DNA of 64,000 bases from Paractinoplanes rishiriensis (GCF_016862375.1 NZ_BOMV01000069.1:124001-188000); one strand, 5' to 3'; positions 9,181 to 18,842 are shown, counted from the stretch's first letter. Numbers and translations are program-made. Notes: generated from the letters alone by a model not told the origin.

Positions 9181-10212
9181 ATGCCCGCCCGCGTCCCGCA
9201 GGATCTCGACCGCAACATCGCCCTCGATCTGGTCCGTGTCACCGAGGCCGCCGCCATGGCGGCCGGACGCTGGGTCGGGCGCGGCGACAAGAACGGCGGC
9301 GACGGCGCGGCCGTCGATGCCATGCGCAAGCTCATCAACTCGATCCAGATGCGCGGGATCGTGGTGATCGGCGAGGGTGAGAAGGACGAGGCACCCATGC
9401 TGTTCAACGGTGAGCAGGTGGGCGACGGCACCGGTCCCGAGGTCGACGTGGCGGTCGACCCGATCGACGGCACCACGCTGATGAGCAAGGGCATGCCCGG
9501 TTCGATCGCGGTGCTGGCGGTGGCCGAGCGCGGCGCCATGTTCGACCCGAGCGCCGTCTTCTACATGGACAAGATCGCCGTGGGCCCGGACTGCGCAGAC
9601 GTGGTCGACATCAACGCCGGCACCGCGGAAAACCTGCGGCGGATCGCCAAGGCCAAGCGGTCCAGCGTCTCCGACGTCACGGTCTGCATCCTGGACCGGC
9701 CCCGGCACGCCAAGCTCGTCGACGAGGTCCGCCAGGCCGGCGCCAACATCAAATTCATCGCGGACGGGGACATCGCCGGCGCCATCTCGGCGGCCCGGAT
9801 GGAGTCCGACGTGGACGTGCTGATGGGCGTCGGCGGCACCCCGGAGGGCATCACGGCGGCGTGCGCGCTCAAGTGCCTGGGCGGCATGATCCAGGCGAAG
9901 CTGTGGCCGCAGGACGACGCCGAACGGGAAAAGGCGCTGGCCGGCGGCCACGACCTCGACCGGGTGCTGACCACCGACGACCTGGTGACCGGTGACAACT
10001 GCTTCTTCGTTGCCACCGGCGTCACCGGCGGCGACCTGCTCAAGGGGGTGCGCTACCGGTCCGGTGGCGCGCATACCCAGTCGATCGTGATGCGGTCCAA
10101 GAGCGGCACGATCCGGGTCATCGACTCGTACCACCGCCTGGAGAAGCTGGCCCTCTACTCAGCGGTCGACTTCGACGGTCACCTGCCCACCGTGCCGCTC
10201 GCCTCCGCGTAG
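9181..10212 (+). CDS. glpX: Class II fructose-1,6-bisphosphatase
   Basis: GlpX hydrolyses fructose 1,6-bisphosphate to fructose 6-phosphate, the committed step of gluconeogenesis, in the cytosol. The 343-residue protein shows the class II metal- and phosphate-binding motifs: [50 protein letters not shown] and the [14 protein letters not shown] segment. An AGGAGG ribosome-binding site precedes the ATG. In actinobacteria this is commonly the only FBPase, and the nearby pckG supplies the other gluconeogenic gate. Its last 34 bases overlap the end of the convergent nucleotidyltransferase gene. Confidence 0.97.
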   Translation: MPARVPQDLDRNIALDLVRVTEAAAMAAGRWVGRGDKNGGDGAAVDAMRKLINSIQMRGIVVIGEGEKDEAPMLFNGEQVGDGTGPEVDVAVDPIDGTTLMSKGMPGSIAVLAVAERGAMFDPSAVFYMDKIAVGPDCADVVDINAGTAENLRRIAKAKRSSVSDVTVCILDRPRHAKLVDEVRQAGANIKFIADGDIAGAISAARMESDVDVLMGVGGTPEGITAACALKCLGGMIQAKLWPQDDAEREKALAGGHDLDRVLTTDDLVTGDNCFFVATGVTGGDLLKGVRYRSGGAHTQSIVMRSKSGTIRVIDSYHRLEKLALYSAVDFDGHLPTVPLASA

Positions 10213-10961
10213 GCGGCGAACGCGTACGTCTCCGCCATGCTGCCCGGCCGCGGTGGTGCGGCCGGGTCCCAGCCCAGTGCGCGGTCCTCGATCGCCTGGG
10301 TGAGCAGCGGACGCCAGCGCGGGTCGAGGTGGTCCCGCGCCCACTCCATCGCCTGCCGCTTGTACGCCACCTCGGCGGTGTCCAGCGTGTACAGCGTCCG
10401 GCAGTAGGTCGCCACCGCGTACCGCTGGGTCCAGGCGATGTCGAACGGCGCCCAGGTGCGCAGGTCGGACATGATCGTCGGCAGCGCCGCACGGGCTTCG
10501 TCGCGCAGCGCCTCCGGCGGCACCTCGTCGACCAGGTCGGTGACCGGCGGCCCGGCCATGGTGATGCCGCGGTTGCGCAGGATCCAGCGCGCGTGCGGGT
10601 TGTTGCAGTGGGTGTCCCAGGTCAGCTCGCGGTGCCCGTGGTTGTTGAACAGCCACGGCACGCCCATGTCGGCCACGCTCCGCAGCGAGGCGATGTCCGC
10701 GTACGAGCCCTCGAGCTCGCTGGTCCACGGTCCGGTGCGGGTGGGTATCTCGTCGTGCAGGCGGCGCAGGTCGGCCTCGGCCCGGCCGCTGGGCAGGACC
10801 GTTGTCGCGATGATGAAGTCGCAGTCGCTGTGCTCGTCACCACCGCCAAGAGCAAAAGAGCCTTGGATGTACGCCCCGACGAACGTGTTGCCGAGAATGT
10901 CGCGCGCGGTGCCGACCAGTTCGGTCAGTAGCGCGTCAAGTGCCGGAAATCGAGTGAGCAT
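10179..10961 (-). CDS. AadA-like nucleotidyltransferase (DUF4111-type)
   Basis: A 260-residue protein, close to the length of aminoglycoside (3'')(9)-adenylyltransferases. The nucleotidyltransferase signature is clear: [16 protein letters not shown], with Gly34-Ser35 and metal-binding Asp46 and Asp48. A helical C-terminal half follows with [26 protein letters not shown], the family's DUF4111-type region. It probably adenylylates a small hydroxylated substrate. Whether that is an aminoglycoside cannot be told, since actinomycetes carry many such genes of unknown role. The ATG has GGAG 7 bases upstream. The gene converges on glpX with a 34-base overlap. Confidence 0.85.
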   Translation of the reverse strand: MLTRFPALDALLTELVGTARDILGNTFVGAYIQGSFALGGGDEHSDCDFIIATTVLPSGRAEADLRRLHDEIPTRTGPWTSELEGSYADIASLRSVADMGVPWLFNNHGHRELTWDTHCNNPHARWILRNRGITMAGPPVTDLVDEVPPEALRDEARAALPTIMSDLRTWAPFDIAWTQRYAVATYCRTLYTLDTAEVAYKRQAMEWARDHLDPRWRPLLTQAIEDRALGWDPAAPPRPGSMAETYAFAAYAEASGTVGR

Positions 10962-11087
10962 GCGTTTTCTCCGTACCCGTAAGAAGTTGATGTTTGGCTT
11001 CTCAGGGCACAGCGGGTCCGCAGGGCGGCGAAGCAGGAACAGCTCACCGGAGCAAGGTACCCCGCGGCGGCGGCCGGTGCGACGGGA

Positions 11088-11723
11088 TTAGAAGTCGGTG
11101 AGCGTCGTCGTGTTGAGCGACGACGACGACCGCTTGCGCCGGAACATGATCGCCGCGAGCACACCGCCGAGCAGGCCCAGCAGGTGGCCCTGCCAGGAGA
11201 CCGGCTGGTCGGTGGGCAGGATGTTGTAGAGCTGGTACCAGTACAGCAGGCCGATGAACGCGGCCACCCCCAGGTTCCACCAGCTGCGCTCGACCAGGCC
11301 GCGGGTCACCAGCAGGCCCAGGTATCCGAAGATGACGCCGCTCGCGCCCACCACGACGCTCTGCGGGTCGCCCACGAACCACACGCCGATGCCGCTGACC
11401 ATCATGATCACGAAGGTCGACCAGATGAACCGGCGGCTGCCGCCGGCCAGCGCGAACGTGCCGACCAGGATGAGCGGTACGGCGTTGCCGTAGAGGTGGT
11501 CCCAGCCGGCGTGCAGGAACGGGCTGAACAGGATGCCGTCGAGCCCGTCGATGCGGTGCGGGATGATGCCACCGGCCAGGTCGAGCTCGCCGGCGCCGAT
11601 GCCCACGTCGATCGCCTCGATGAGGAAGAGCACCGGGATCACGGCGCACATCGTCACGAAGGCACGCCCCAGCGAGGCGTAGAACGGGTCGGTGCCGAAT
11701 TTGGCCGCTGGGTCGTAACTCAT
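11088..11723 (-). CDS. Rhomboid-family intramembrane serine protease
   Basis: A polytopic protein of about 211 residues with six or seven membrane helices. The rhomboid catalytic serine is in GASGVIFGYLGLL, the partner histidine in WQGHLLGLLGGVLAAI, and the HAGWDHLYGNAVPL helix-2 motif supplies the oxyanion residues. Rhomboids cut membrane proteins within or next to a helix, and the substrate here is unknown. A start at the ATG at 11723 (MSYDPAAKF) has a distant GGA. The ATG at 11750 (MATAWNY) is equally possible and lies only 10 bases after the protease gene. The two proteases look like an operon, which could mean that both process exported proteins. Confidence 0.88.
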   Translation of the reverse strand: MSYDPAAKFGTDPFYASLGRAFVTMCAVIPVLFLIEAIDVGIGAGELDLAGGIIPHRIDGLDGILFSPFLHAGWDHLYGNAVPLILVGTFALAGGSRRFIWSTFVIMMVSGIGVWFVGDPQSVVVGASGVIFGYLGLLVTRGLVERSWWNLGVAAFIGLLYWYQLYNILPTDQPVSWQGHLLGLLGGVLAAIMFRRKRSSSSLNTTTLTDF

Positions 11724-11760
11724 AGTTCGATAGTTCCAGGCAGTCGCCATCCCTGCCACG

Positions 11761-12540
11761 TCAGCTGAGTTTGCGGACCGCCCGGCGGATCTCGTCGCGG
11801 AACGTGGAGATCTGCGTGTAGACGCCGGGGTAGCCGGGCCGGGCGCAGCCGAGACCCCAGCTGACGATGCCGACCTGCACCCATTCGCCCTTGGCGTCCT
11901 TGCCGGCCATCGGTCCGCCGGAATCACCCTGGCAGGTGTCAATGCCCGATTTGCCGGCGCAGATGGACTCCCTCGGCACCAGCTTGACGTGAGCCTTCTC
12001 ATACTCGGCCACGCACTGCCCGTCGGGCACGGTCGGCACCTTCGCGTAGTGCAGCCGACGTTCCTGTTTCAACGCGTTTTCACGGGTTTGTCCCCAACCC
12101 ATCACCACGAAAACGCCGCGGTCGTTGTCGTCCTTGGTGAGCGGCAGGGTGGGCAGGTCGAGGGCGCGGTCGAGCTTGATGACCGCCCAGTCCTCGCCGC
12201 GTACCTCATCCCGGAAACCCACCGCCCGGATGACGGTGATCGAACGCGCGGTGAGTGCCTTAGGTGATCGGAGGTCCACGGTGCCGGCGGTCACCTTGAT
12301 GGACTTGTCGTCGCCCGAGCCGTCGACGCAGTGGCCGGCGGTGAGCACCACCCGGGGTGCGGTGAGCGCGCCGCCGCAGCCCACCGACAGCCGCACCACC
12401 CAGGGGAACTTGCCCGCCGGGGCAAGCCGGCCGCCGACCACCTCGCGGATCGGCTGCGGCTCGGTGCCCGCGTGGGCCGGAGTGGCCAGTGTGGCCGCCA
12501 GCACACCGACCAGCACCAGCGAAGCGACATTTCGGACCAT
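11761..12540 (-). CDS. Secreted trypsin-like serine protease
   Basis: An S1-family endopeptidase of 259 residues. The signal peptide covers residues 1-24, ending TPAHA. A short propeptide follows and the mature protein probably begins near VVGGRLAPAG, the usual activation site. The catalytic triad is complete: His70 in LTAGHC, Asp117 in EDWAVIKL and Ser207 in CQGDSGGP. Paired cysteines and a GIVSWGLGCARPGYPGVYTQ C-terminal block match trypsins with P1 Arg/Lys preference. It has no membrane anchor, so it is expected outside the cell. The ATG lacks a strong ribosome-binding site. It probably shares an operon with the downstream rhomboid gene. Confidence 0.93.
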   Translation of the reverse strand: MVRNVASLVLVGVLAATLATPAHAGTEPQPIREVVGGRLAPAGKFPWVVRLSVGCGGALTAPRVVLTAGHCVDGSGDDKSIKVTAGTVDLRSPKALTARSITVIRAVGFRDEVRGEDWAVIKLDRALDLPTLPLTKDDNDRGVFVVMGWGQTRENALKQERRLHYAKVPTVPDGQCVAEYEKAHVKLVPRESICAGKSGIDTCQGDSGGPMAGKDAKGEWVQVGIVSWGLGCARPGYPGVYTQISTFRDEIRRAVRKLS

Positions 12541-12559
12541 GTCAACATTTGATCACAAC

Positions 12560-12596
12560 AAAACGGGCCGAGCGGTGATGCCGCGCGGCCCGTTTT
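12560..12596. terminator. Strong bidirectional terminator hairpin
   Basis: AAAACGGGCCG and CGGCCCGTTTT form a perfect 11-base stem with a 15-base loop, ending in a T-run on either strand. It lies after the transglycosylase stop and before the protease start, so it serves the minus-strand transglycosylase gene. Confidence 0.85.
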
Positions 12597-12617
12597 GGCG
12601 GGTTTGTCTACTTAGTA

Positions 12618-13310
12618 CTAGTACCAGCCGACGTCCTGCGAGTGGCCCCAGGCGCCACAGGGGGTGCCGTAGCGACCCTTGATGTAGCCGAGACCCCACT
12701 CGATCTGGGTGGCCGGATTGGTCTTCCAGTCCGAGCCGGCCGAGGCCATCTTGCCGCCGGGCAGCGCCTGCGGGATGCCGTACGCGCCGGAACTGCGGTT
12801 GGTGGCCCGGTAGTTCCAGCCACTCTCCTTCTTCCACAGCTTGTCCAGGCACGGGAACTGGTCGAGACCGAATCCCTTGTCGAGCATCAGCGTGCACCCG
12901 ATCGCGCGGCTGCCGCTGTACTCGCTGCACGAGCTGGGAATGGGACCGGTGAAGGCCACCGGGCCGCCGGTCTCCTCGGCCTTCTTCTTGGCCTCGGCCG
13001 CCTTCTTTTCGGCGATCACCTTGGCCTCGAGTTCGTGCGCCTTACCGGCTGCGGCCTTGGCCTCGGCGGCCGCCTTTTCGGCGGCGTCACCCTCGGCCTG
13101 GCGCTGCCACGCGCGGGCGGCGGCGTGCTCGTTCTGCCGCTGCTTGAGCAGCTGCATGTCGTCGACATCCACCTGGACGACGGTCGACTCTTCGGCACTC
13201 CGCTGCTGGACTACCCGGTCCTGTCCGAGGTAGATGCCGCCGATCAAACCCGCCACCAGCAGGCCGACCGACGTAGCTCGTACTCCGACCCGGCTCCAGA
13301 GCCGATTCAC
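12618..13310 (-). CDS. Secreted lytic transglycosylase (SLT-like)
   Basis: A 230-residue exported protein with an N-terminal membrane or signal helix (about residues 6-28, VRATSVGLLVAGLIGGIYLG). A long Ala/Lys/Glu-rich coiled coil follows (about 50-125), then a C-terminal lysozyme-like domain that begins SSCSEYSGSRAIGCTLML. The catalytic glutamate is in LWKKESGWNYRATN, and the GAYGIPQALPGGKMASAG motif is the usual SLT groove. It should cleave peptidoglycan glycan strands. The GTG at 13310 was chosen because a GAAGGGA site lies about 8 bases upstream. It sits downstream of phoH with a 280-base leader. A strong terminator ends it. Confidence 0.9.
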   Translation of the reverse strand: MNRLWSRVGVRATSVGLLVAGLIGGIYLGQDRVVQQRSAEESTVVQVDVDDMQLLKQRQNEHAAARAWQRQAEGDAAEKAAAEAKAAAGKAHELEAKVIAEKKAAEAKKKAEETGGPVAFTGPIPSSCSEYSGSRAIGCTLMLDKGFGLDQFPCLDKLWKKESGWNYRATNRSSGAYGIPQALPGGKMASAGSDWKTNPATQIEWGLGYIKGRYGTPCGAWGHSQDVGWY

Positions 13311-13437
13311 GAAGTATCCCTTCGTCGGGGGCAATGACGCGGCACGTCCCACCACCGCGAAGGTGGCCGGCCGTGCCGCGAGCACCGCGACCTACCGGGC
13401 CGCGACCTCGACCGTTTTCGATCGAGGAGGTGGCCCG

Positions 13438-13500
13438 ATGTCGATCCCCGACGTCGTTGACCACGCGATGATGCTCGCCGAACACCATGGCGCAAGGTGA
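13438..13500 (+). CDS. Possible 20-residue small protein
   Basis: In the 282-base gap between the transglycosylase and phoH genes, the plus strand has a consensus AGGAGGT 7 bases before an ATG. The frame encodes 20 residues (MSIPDVVDHAMMLAEHHGAR) and ends in TGA. The ribosome-binding site is in the right arm of a CCTCGA/TCGAGG hairpin, which could control it. No homologue is recognised. Because the flanking genes are on the other strand, the signal could be fortuitous. Confidence 0.3.
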   Translation: MSIPDVVDHAMMLAEHHGAR

Positions 13501-13573
13501 AGTCGATGTGAAACGGTGGCGCGCTCTTGTGAGCTTGCCCACACCAATTTTCAGCGCAAACCGGTCGATAACT

Positions 13574-13587
13574 CCCCCGGTCGGGGG
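13574..13587 (-). terminator. Hairpin just after phoH
   Basis: Within five bases of the phoH stop codon the minus strand has CCCCC, GACC and GGGGG followed by AGTTAT. It is a short but very GC-rich hairpin and a plausible terminator of phoH. Confidence 0.4.
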
Positions 13588-13592
13588 TCACC

Positions 13593-14981
13593 TCACTGGG
13601 GGATGTCCTCCAGCAATTCGGTGACGACCTCGGCGATCGGCGACCGCTCGGAACGGGTCAGCGTCACGTGCGCGAAGATCGGATGGCCCTTGAGCGCCTC
13701 AATCACCGCGGTGACGCCGTCGTGCCGGCCGACCCGCAGGTTGTCCCGCTGGGCGACGTCGTGGGTCAGCACGACCCTCGATCCCTGCCCGATCCGGGAG
13801 AGCACGGTCAGCAGCACGTTGCGTTCCAGCGACTGCGCCTCGTCCACGATCACGAAGGCGTCGTGCAGGCTGCGGCCACGGATGTGGGTCAGCGGCAGCA
13901 CCTCGAGCATGCCGCGGGCCAGGACCTCCTCCATCACGTTGGCGTGCACCACCGCGCCGAGGGTGTCGAAGACCGCCTGCGCCCAGGGCGACATCTTTTC
14001 CGACTCGGTGCCGGGCAGATAGCCCAGTTCCTGGCCGCCGACCGCGTAGAGCGGGCGGAACACGACGACCTTCTTGTGGCGGTTGCGCTCCATGGTGGCC
14101 TCGAGACCGGCGCAGAGCGCGAGCGCGGACTTGCCGGTGCCGGCCCGGCCGCCGAGCGAGACGATGCCGATCGTCTCGTCCAGCAGGATGTCGAGCGCGA
14201 CCCGCTGCTCGGCGGAGCGGCCACGGATGCCGAATGCCTCCCGGTCGCCGCGCACCAGGCGTACGGTCTTGTCGGGGTTGACCCGGGCCAGCGCCGAACC
14301 CTTCGGCGAGTGAATCACCAGGCCGGTGTGGCAGGGCAGGTGCTCGGCCTCCTCAAGCTCGAGTTCCTCGCCGCCGTACAGCGCCGAGACCTGGTCCTCG
14401 CCGAGTTTCAGGTCGGCCATGCCGGTCCAGGTCGGGTCGCTCGCCTGGCCGTGCCGGTATTCGTCGGCGGACAGGCCCACCGACGCAGCCTTGACCCGAA
14501 GCGGCATGTCCTTGCTGACCAGCGTGACGCCCCGGCCCTCGGCGGCCAGCCCGAGGGCGACGGAGAGGATCCGGGTGTCGTTGCTGTCGTTGCGGAAGCC
14601 GTGCGGCAGGGCGCTCTGGTCGGCGTGGTTCAGCTCGACCCGCAGGGTGCCACCCTCGTCGTTGCAGAGCACCGGCTGGTCCAGCCGGCCGTGCTTGATA
14701 CGCAGTTCGTCCAGCATGCGCAGCGCCTGCCGCGCGAACCAGCCCAGCTCGGGATGGTGCCGCTTGCCCTCCAGTTCAGAGATGACCACGAGCGGAATGA
14801 CGACCTCGTGATCGGTGAACCGGCGAATCGCCGCCGGGTCGGACAGCAGGACCGAGGTGTCCAGAACGAAAACACGGCCCGCTGGGGCCGGTTCCGCGTC
14901 CGCGTGCCGATCCCGGGTCTTGCGACCCGTCGCGGTGCGGCTGGAGGTTGTGCTCTCGGCGTCAGAACGGCGTGATGTCAC
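13593..14981 (-). CDS. phoH2: PIN domain-PhoH fusion protein (PhoH2 type)
   Basis: A 462-residue fusion of an N-terminal PIN ribonuclease domain (about residues 30-170; [18 protein letters not shown] gives the first acidic residues, and [11 protein letters not shown] the later ones) and a PhoH ATPase domain (about 250-460). The ATPase part shows the Walker [14 protein letters not shown] and the Walker [14 protein letters not shown]. Mycobacterial PhoH2 is reported to be an ATP-dependent RNA helicase and RNase, which is established knowledge for that family. The GTG at 14981 ([10 protein letters not shown]) is my choice. The frame is open further upstream, but that sequence is low-complexity and basic. 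It is divergent from otsB. Confidence 0.93.
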   Translation of the reverse strand: MTSRRSDAESTTSSRTATGRKTRDRHADAEPAPAGRVFVLDTSVLLSDPAAIRRFTDHEVVIPLVVISELEGKRHHPELGWFARQALRMLDELRIKHGRLDQPVLCNDEGGTLRVELNHADQSALPHGFRNDSNDTRILSVALGLAAEGRGVTLVSKDMPLRVKAASVGLSADEYRHGQASDPTWTGMADLKLGEDQVSALYGGEELELEEAEHLPCHTGLVIHSPKGSALARVNPDKTVRLVRGDREAFGIRGRSAEQRVALDILLDETIGIVSLGGRAGTGKSALALCAGLEATMERNRHKKVVVFRPLYAVGGQELGYLPGTESEKMSPWAQAVFDTLGAVVHANVMEEVLARGMLEVLPLTHIRGRSLHDAFVIVDEAQSLERNVLLTVLSRIGQGSRVVLTHDVAQRDNLRVGRHDGVTAVIEALKGHPIFAHVTLTRSERSPIAEVVTELLEDIPQ

Positions 14982-15225
14982 AGGCCTGCTCCAGCGGGCG
15001 TGCAACCCGTTGACGCCCGCGGTCCGCCACCTCCGGCGCCCGGCACGTTTGCACGGGGACGGATTGCGGGCCCCGTGGCGCACTTGTCGCAGGTCCGGGC
15101 CGGCCGGCTGGCTCGGGATGACCCCGTGCCATGTCTAGAACGCTAGCGGTCAACTGCCCTACGCGGTAGTACGCAAAACACTGGTCGCGGCAATTTCCCG
15201 GGCTCGCAACCGGACGTCAGGCAGG

Positions 15226-15231
15226 TAATCT
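15226..15231 (+). promoter_or_regulatory. Predicted -10 element of leaderless otsB
   Basis: TAATCT with a 6-base spacer to the GTG of otsB. No good -35 is visible. The 256-base gap upstream (14982-15237) must also hold the divergent phoH promoter. Confidence 0.5.
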
Positions 15232-15237
15232 GACGCT

Positions 15238-16053
15238 GTGGCAGAGACACCGCGCCCGACCCATCCGTTGAGCGTCGCCGAGGCCTGGTCGGTCACCGCC
15301 GACCGCGCGGCGGACACCACCTTCTTCTTCGACTTCGACGGCGTCCTCTCGCCGGTCACCGACGACCCGGAGGCTTCACAACCGGTCGCCGCCGTGCCCG
15401 GCGTGCTGGAGCAACTGGCCGCCTCCGTCCGGCGGGTGGCGATCGTTTCCGCCCGGCCGGTGAGCTTCCTCCGCTCGAGATTTGCGTCACTCGAGCGGGT
15501 CGACCTCTACGGCCTGTACGGGCTCGAGGTGTGGCACGAGGGCGAGGTGGTCACCGAGCCGGCCGCGCTGCCCTGGATTCCCGCCATGGCCGACCTGACC
15601 GAGCGGGCCCGGGCCGAACTGCCCGACGCCGTGCTGGTCGAGTTCAAGCGGCTCTCGGTGGCCCTGCACTGGCGCACCGCGCCGCAGTTGGCGCCGGTGG
15701 TCGAGCGCTGGGGTCACGAGCAGGCCGAGCGCCTCGGTCTCAAGATCCAGGGTGGCCGCATGGTGGTCGAGCTCAAGCCGCCGGTCGACCAGGACAAGGG
15801 CATGGTGATCACCGAGGGCGTCCGGGACGCGGGCTGCGCCTGGTATTTCGGTGACGACATGTCCGACATCAAGGCGTTCGACGCGCTGCGCGCCCGCGAG
15901 GCGGTCGACCCGGCGTTCTTCGGCGTCGCGGTCGCGGTGGCCAACCCCGAGACGGGTGCCGACGTGTCCAACGCGGCCGACCTCACCCTGGAGTCACCGG
16001 ACGCGGTCACCGCGTTCCTGACCGATGGGCTACGGCGAATTCAGGCCCAATAG
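15238..16053 (+). CDS. otsB: Trehalose-6-phosphate phosphatase
   Basis: OtsB dephosphorylates trehalose 6-phosphate to trehalose, the last step of the OtsAB route to this stress protectant. It is a 271-residue HAD-superfamily protein. Motif I is FFFDFDGVLSPVTDD with nucleophile Asp32 and acid/base Asp34. Motif III is around LKPPVDQDKGMVI, and motif IV is YFGDDMSDIKAF. The cap domain between about residues 110 and 190 fits the T6PP type. No otsA is seen in the window. The gene stops exactly one base before the stop of the convergent uppS gene, leaving no intergenic space. Confidence 0.92.
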   Translation: MAETPRPTHPLSVAEAWSVTADRAADTTFFFDFDGVLSPVTDDPEASQPVAAVPGVLEQLAASVRRVAIVSARPVSFLRSRFASLERVDLYGLYGLEVWHEGEVVTEPAALPWIPAMADLTERARAELPDAVLVEFKRLSVALHWRTAPQLAPVVERWGHEQAERLGLKIQGGRMVVELKPPVDQDKGMVITEGVRDAGCAWYFGDDMSDIKAFDALRAREAVDPAFFGVAVAVANPETGADVSNAADLTLESPDAVTAFLTDGLRRIQAQ

Positions 16054-16824
16054 TCAGGCACCGTAACGGCGCTGGCGTCCGGCATAGGAGCGCAGCGCCC
16101 GGAGGAAGTCGGTCCGCCGGAAATCTGGCCAGTTGGCGTCGTGGAAGTAAAACTCCGAGTGCGCCGACTGCCAGAGCAGAAAGCCGGACAGCCGCTGCTC
16201 GCCGCTGGTGCGGATGACCAGGTCAGGATCGGGCTGGCCACGGGTGTAGAGGTGCTCGGCGATGTGCTCGACGTCGAGGATCTCGGCCAGTTCCTCGAGG
16301 GTGCCGCCGCGGGCGGCGTGTTCCTGGAGGAGCGAGCGCACCGCGTCGGCGATCTCGCGCCGGCCGCCGTAGCCGACCGCCATGTTGACCTCGACGCCGA
16401 CCGTACGGTCGCGGGTTTTTTCCTGGGCTGCCTTGAGCGCGGTGGCCGTCGGGCCGGGCAGCACGTCGAGCGCGCCCACCATGCGCAGCCGCCACGGGTT
16501 GCCGTCCTCGGCCAGCTCGGTGGCGAGGTCCTCGATGATTTTGACGAGCGGGTCGAGTTCGGCGGCTGGGCGCTGGAGGTTGTCGGTGGCCAGCAGATAG
16601 AGCGTGACGTGCTCGATGCCGGCCTGGTCGCACCAGGTGAGCAGTTCCTTGACCCGGGCGGCGCCCACCCGGTGGCCGTCGTTGGGGTCGACGAAGCCCA
16701 TTTCGCGGGCCCAGCGGCGGTTGCCGTCGCACATGACACCGACGTGTTTGGGCACGGGTTTACCGGCCAGCTTTCCGGCCAGCCGCCGCTCGTAGAAGGT
16801 GTAGACCAGGGACCGCAGACTCAT
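16054..16824 (-). CDS. uppS: Short-chain (Z)-isoprenyl diphosphate synthase
   Basis: A cis-prenyltransferase of 256 residues that condenses IPP onto an allylic diphosphate in the cytosol. The metal-binding Asp33 is in VMCDGNRRWARE, where a Cys precedes the Asp and an Asn-Arg-Arg follows. With YLLATDNLQRP, VNMAVGYGGRREI and DLVIRTSGEQRLSGFLLWQS this matches the mycobacterial Rv1086 (Z-farnesyl diphosphate synthase) type better than long-chain UppS. The product length is therefore likely short, though this is inferred from motifs. A TAGGGT hexamer lies 8 bases before the ATG. It would work upstream of a long-chain enzyme making the lipid carrier for cell-wall polymers. Confidence 0.93.
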   Translation of the reverse strand: MSLRSLVYTFYERRLAGKLAGKPVPKHVGVMCDGNRRWAREMGFVDPNDGHRVGAARVKELLTWCDQAGIEHVTLYLLATDNLQRPAAELDPLVKIIEDLATELAEDGNPWRLRMVGALDVLPGPTATALKAAQEKTRDRTVGVEVNMAVGYGGRREIADAVRSLLQEHAARGGTLEELAEILDVEHIAEHLYTRGQPDPDLVIRTSGEQRLSGFLLWQSAHSEFYFHDANWPDFRRTDFLRALRSYAGRQRRYGA

Positions 16825-16832
16825 CGTCTAAG

Positions 16833-16838
16833 ACCCTA
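16833..16838 (-). promoter_or_regulatory. Predicted -10 element of leaderless uppS
   Basis: On the minus strand TAGGGT precedes the uppS ATG with an 8-base spacer. Confidence 0.45.
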
Positions 16839-16952
16839 GCCCGCGACGGTTGACGCTCAAGGGTTGCCCGGCGCGTCCGGGGCGTGATGCGTCCGATCAT
16901 GCGAAGACGGAGAAGCCGGTCAGGGCGGGGTAACTCCACCATCCGGGCGAAA

Positions 16953-16986
16953 AGCCGGCCCCCGGACAGGCACCGGGAGGCCGGCT
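16953..16986 (-). terminator. Terminator of pckG
   Basis: AGCCGGCC and GGCCGGCT form the outer stem, CCCGG and CCGGG the inner stem, with a single bulged A and a 7-base loop. Reading on the minus strand, the stem is followed by TTTT. It sits 5 bases after the pckG stop. Confidence 0.8.
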
Positions 16987-16991
16987 CTGCC

Positions 16992-18842
16992 TCAGCCGTT
17001 GTGGAGCCGGGCGCGCAGGGCGTCCAGTTCGGCCCAGAGCACCGCGGGCAGCTTGTCGCCGAACTTGGCGAACCACTCGGTCACCTGCGGGATCTCGGCA
17101 AGCCACTCGTCACGGTCGACGGTCAGCACGGCCCGGAGGTCGGCCTCGTCGAGGTCCAGGCCGGTGCGGTCGAGAGCCGCCACGGTCGGCACGTGACCGA
17201 TCGGCGTCTCGACCGCCTGGCCCTCTCCGTCCAGCCGCTCGCAGACCCACTTGAGCACCCGGCCGTTCTCGCCGAAGCCCGGCCACAGGAACCGGCCGTC
17301 GTCGCCGCGCCGGAACCAGTTGACGTAGAAGATCTTGGGCAGCTTGGCGGCGTCGCCCGGAGCGTTCTTGGCGATGTCGATCCAGTGCTGGAAGTAGTCG
17401 CCGGCGTGGTAGCCGATGAACGGCAGCATCGCCATCGGGTCGCGGCGGACCACACCGACCTGGCCCACCGCGGCGGCCGTGGTCTCGGACGACAGGGTGG
17501 CGCCGAGATAGACGCCGTGCACCCAGTCGCGGGCCTCGGTCACCAGCGGCACGGTCGTCTTGCGCCGGCCACCGAAGAGAATCGCGTCGATCGGTACGCC
17601 GCGCGGGTCGTGATACTCGTCGGCGAGAATCGGGCACTGCTCGATCGGCGTACAGAATCGGCTGTTGGGGTGGCTTGACGGGTTTTCCGAGGCCGGTGTC
17701 CAGTCGTGGTTCTTCCAGTCGGTGAGGTGCGCGGGCGGCTCCCCCATGCCCTCCCACCAGATGTCGCCGTCGTCGGTGAGCGCGACGTTGGTGAAAACCG
17801 AGTTGCCCCGGGCCAGCGTGCGCATCGCGTTCGGGTTGGTGTGGAAGTCGGTGCCGGGTGCGACGCCGAACAGGCCGAACTCGGGGTTGGTGGCCCACAG
17901 CCGGCCGTCCTCGCCGAACCGCATCCAGGCGATGTCGTCGCCGATGGTCTCGACCTTCCAGCCCGGCAGCGTCGGCTCGAGCATGGCCAGATTGGTCTTG
18001 CCGCACGCCGACGGGAACGCGCCCGCGATGTAGCGGACCTGACCCTCCGGCGAGGTCAGCTTCATGATCAGCATGTGCTCGGCAAGCCAGCCCTCGTCCC
18101 GGGCGGCCACGCTGGCGATCCGCAGCGCGTAGCACTTCTTGCCGAGCAGCGAGTTGCCGCCGTAGCCGGACCCGTACGACCAGATCTCGCGGGTCTCCGG
18201 GAAGTGCGAGATGTACTTCGTCTCGTTGCACGGCCAGGCCACGTCCTCCTGGCCCGGTTCGAGCGGCGCGCCCACCGAGTGCAGCGCCGGGACGAAGTCG
18301 GCGTCGTCGCCCATCGCGTCCAGGACCTCGGCCCCCATCCGGGTCATGATGCGCATGCTGGCGACGACGTACGGGCTGTCGGTGAGCTCGACGCCGAACA
18401 TCGGGTGCTCGGCCTCGATCAGGCCCATACAGAACGGGATGACGTACATGGTCCGGCCCCGCATGCAGCCGGTGTAGAGCCCGGTCATGGTGGCGCGCAT
18501 CTCGGCCGGCGCCACCCAGTTGTTGGTCGGTCCGGCGTCGGCCTCGTCGGCCGAGCAGATGAACGTGCGTTCCTCGACGCGGGCCACGTCACCCGGATCG
18601 GTCCGGGCCCAGAACGAGTTGGGTTTCTTCTCCGGATCGAGCCGGACCAGGGCACCCGAGTCGACCAGCGCATCCGTGATGGCGGTCCACTCGTCCTTGG
18701 ATCCGTCGCACCAGACGATCCGGTCGGGCGTGGTCAGGGCGGCTACCTCGTCGACCCAGGCGAGCAGACGGCCGTGCTCGGTGGGGCCAGGGGAGGTGGG
18801 GCCGGGGGAGGTGGGGCCAGCGGAGGTCGGGGGCTGCAGCAA
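16992..18842 (-). CDS. pckG: GTP-dependent phosphoenolpyruvate carboxykinase
   Basis: PckG interconverts oxaloacetate and PEP using GTP, the entry to gluconeogenesis. The 616-residue length is normal for the GTP family. The kinase P-loop is [15 protein letters not shown], and the metal and nucleotide segments include [40 protein letters not shown] and [13 protein letters not shown] chose TTG at 18842 because AAGGAG lies 6 bases before it. A GTG at 18893 in the same frame has no ribosome-binding site. The N-terminus carries a [13 protein letters not shown] stretch encoded by a 15-bp tandem repeat, probably a dispensable linker. A stem-loop terminator follows. Confidence 0.96.
   Translation of the reverse strand: MLQPPTSAGPTSPGPTSPGPTEHGRLLAWVDEVAALTTPDRIVWCDGSKDEWTAITDALVDSGALVRLDPEKKPNSFWARTDPGDVARVEERTFICSADEADAGPTNNWVAPAEMRATMTGLYTGCMRGRTMYVIPFCMGLIEAEHPMFGVELTDSPYVVASMRIMTRMGAEVLDAMGDDADFVPALHSVGAPLEPGQEDVAWPCNETKYISHFPETREIWSYGSGYGGNSLLGKKCYALRIASVAARDEGWLAEHMLIMKLTSPEGQVRYIAGAFPSACGKTNLAMLEPTLPGWKVETIGDDIAWMRFGEDGRLWATNPEFGLFGVAPGTDFHTNPNAMRTLARGNSVFTNVALTDDGDIWWEGMGEPPAHLTDWKNHDWTPASENPSSHPNSRFCTPIEQCPILADEYHDPRGVPIDAILFGGRRKTTVPLVTEARDWVHGVYLGATLSSETTAAAVGQVGVVRRDPMAMLPFIGYHAGDYFQHWIDIAKNAPGDAAKLPKIFYVNWFRRGDDGRFLWPGFGENGRVLKWVCERLDGEGQAVETPIGHVPTVAALDRTGLDLDEADLRAVLTVDRDEWLAEIPQVTEWFAKFGDKLPAVLWAELDALRARLHNG
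18781..18825. repeat. Three 15-bp tandem repeats in the pckG 5' coding end
   Basis: Three adjacent units of about GTGGGGCCAGGGGAG (plus strand) differ by one or two bases. They encode repeated Gly-Pro-Thr-Ser-Pro near the PckG N-terminus. The length may vary between strains. Confidence 0.85.

Noticed and set aside
13311-13592. c-di-AMP (ydaO) riboswitch before the transglycosylase gene
   Set aside because: Such switches often precede cell-wall hydrolase genes in actinomycetes, but the minus-strand leader lacks the conserved GGGGACCCA-type and GGGGUGAAU-type segments.
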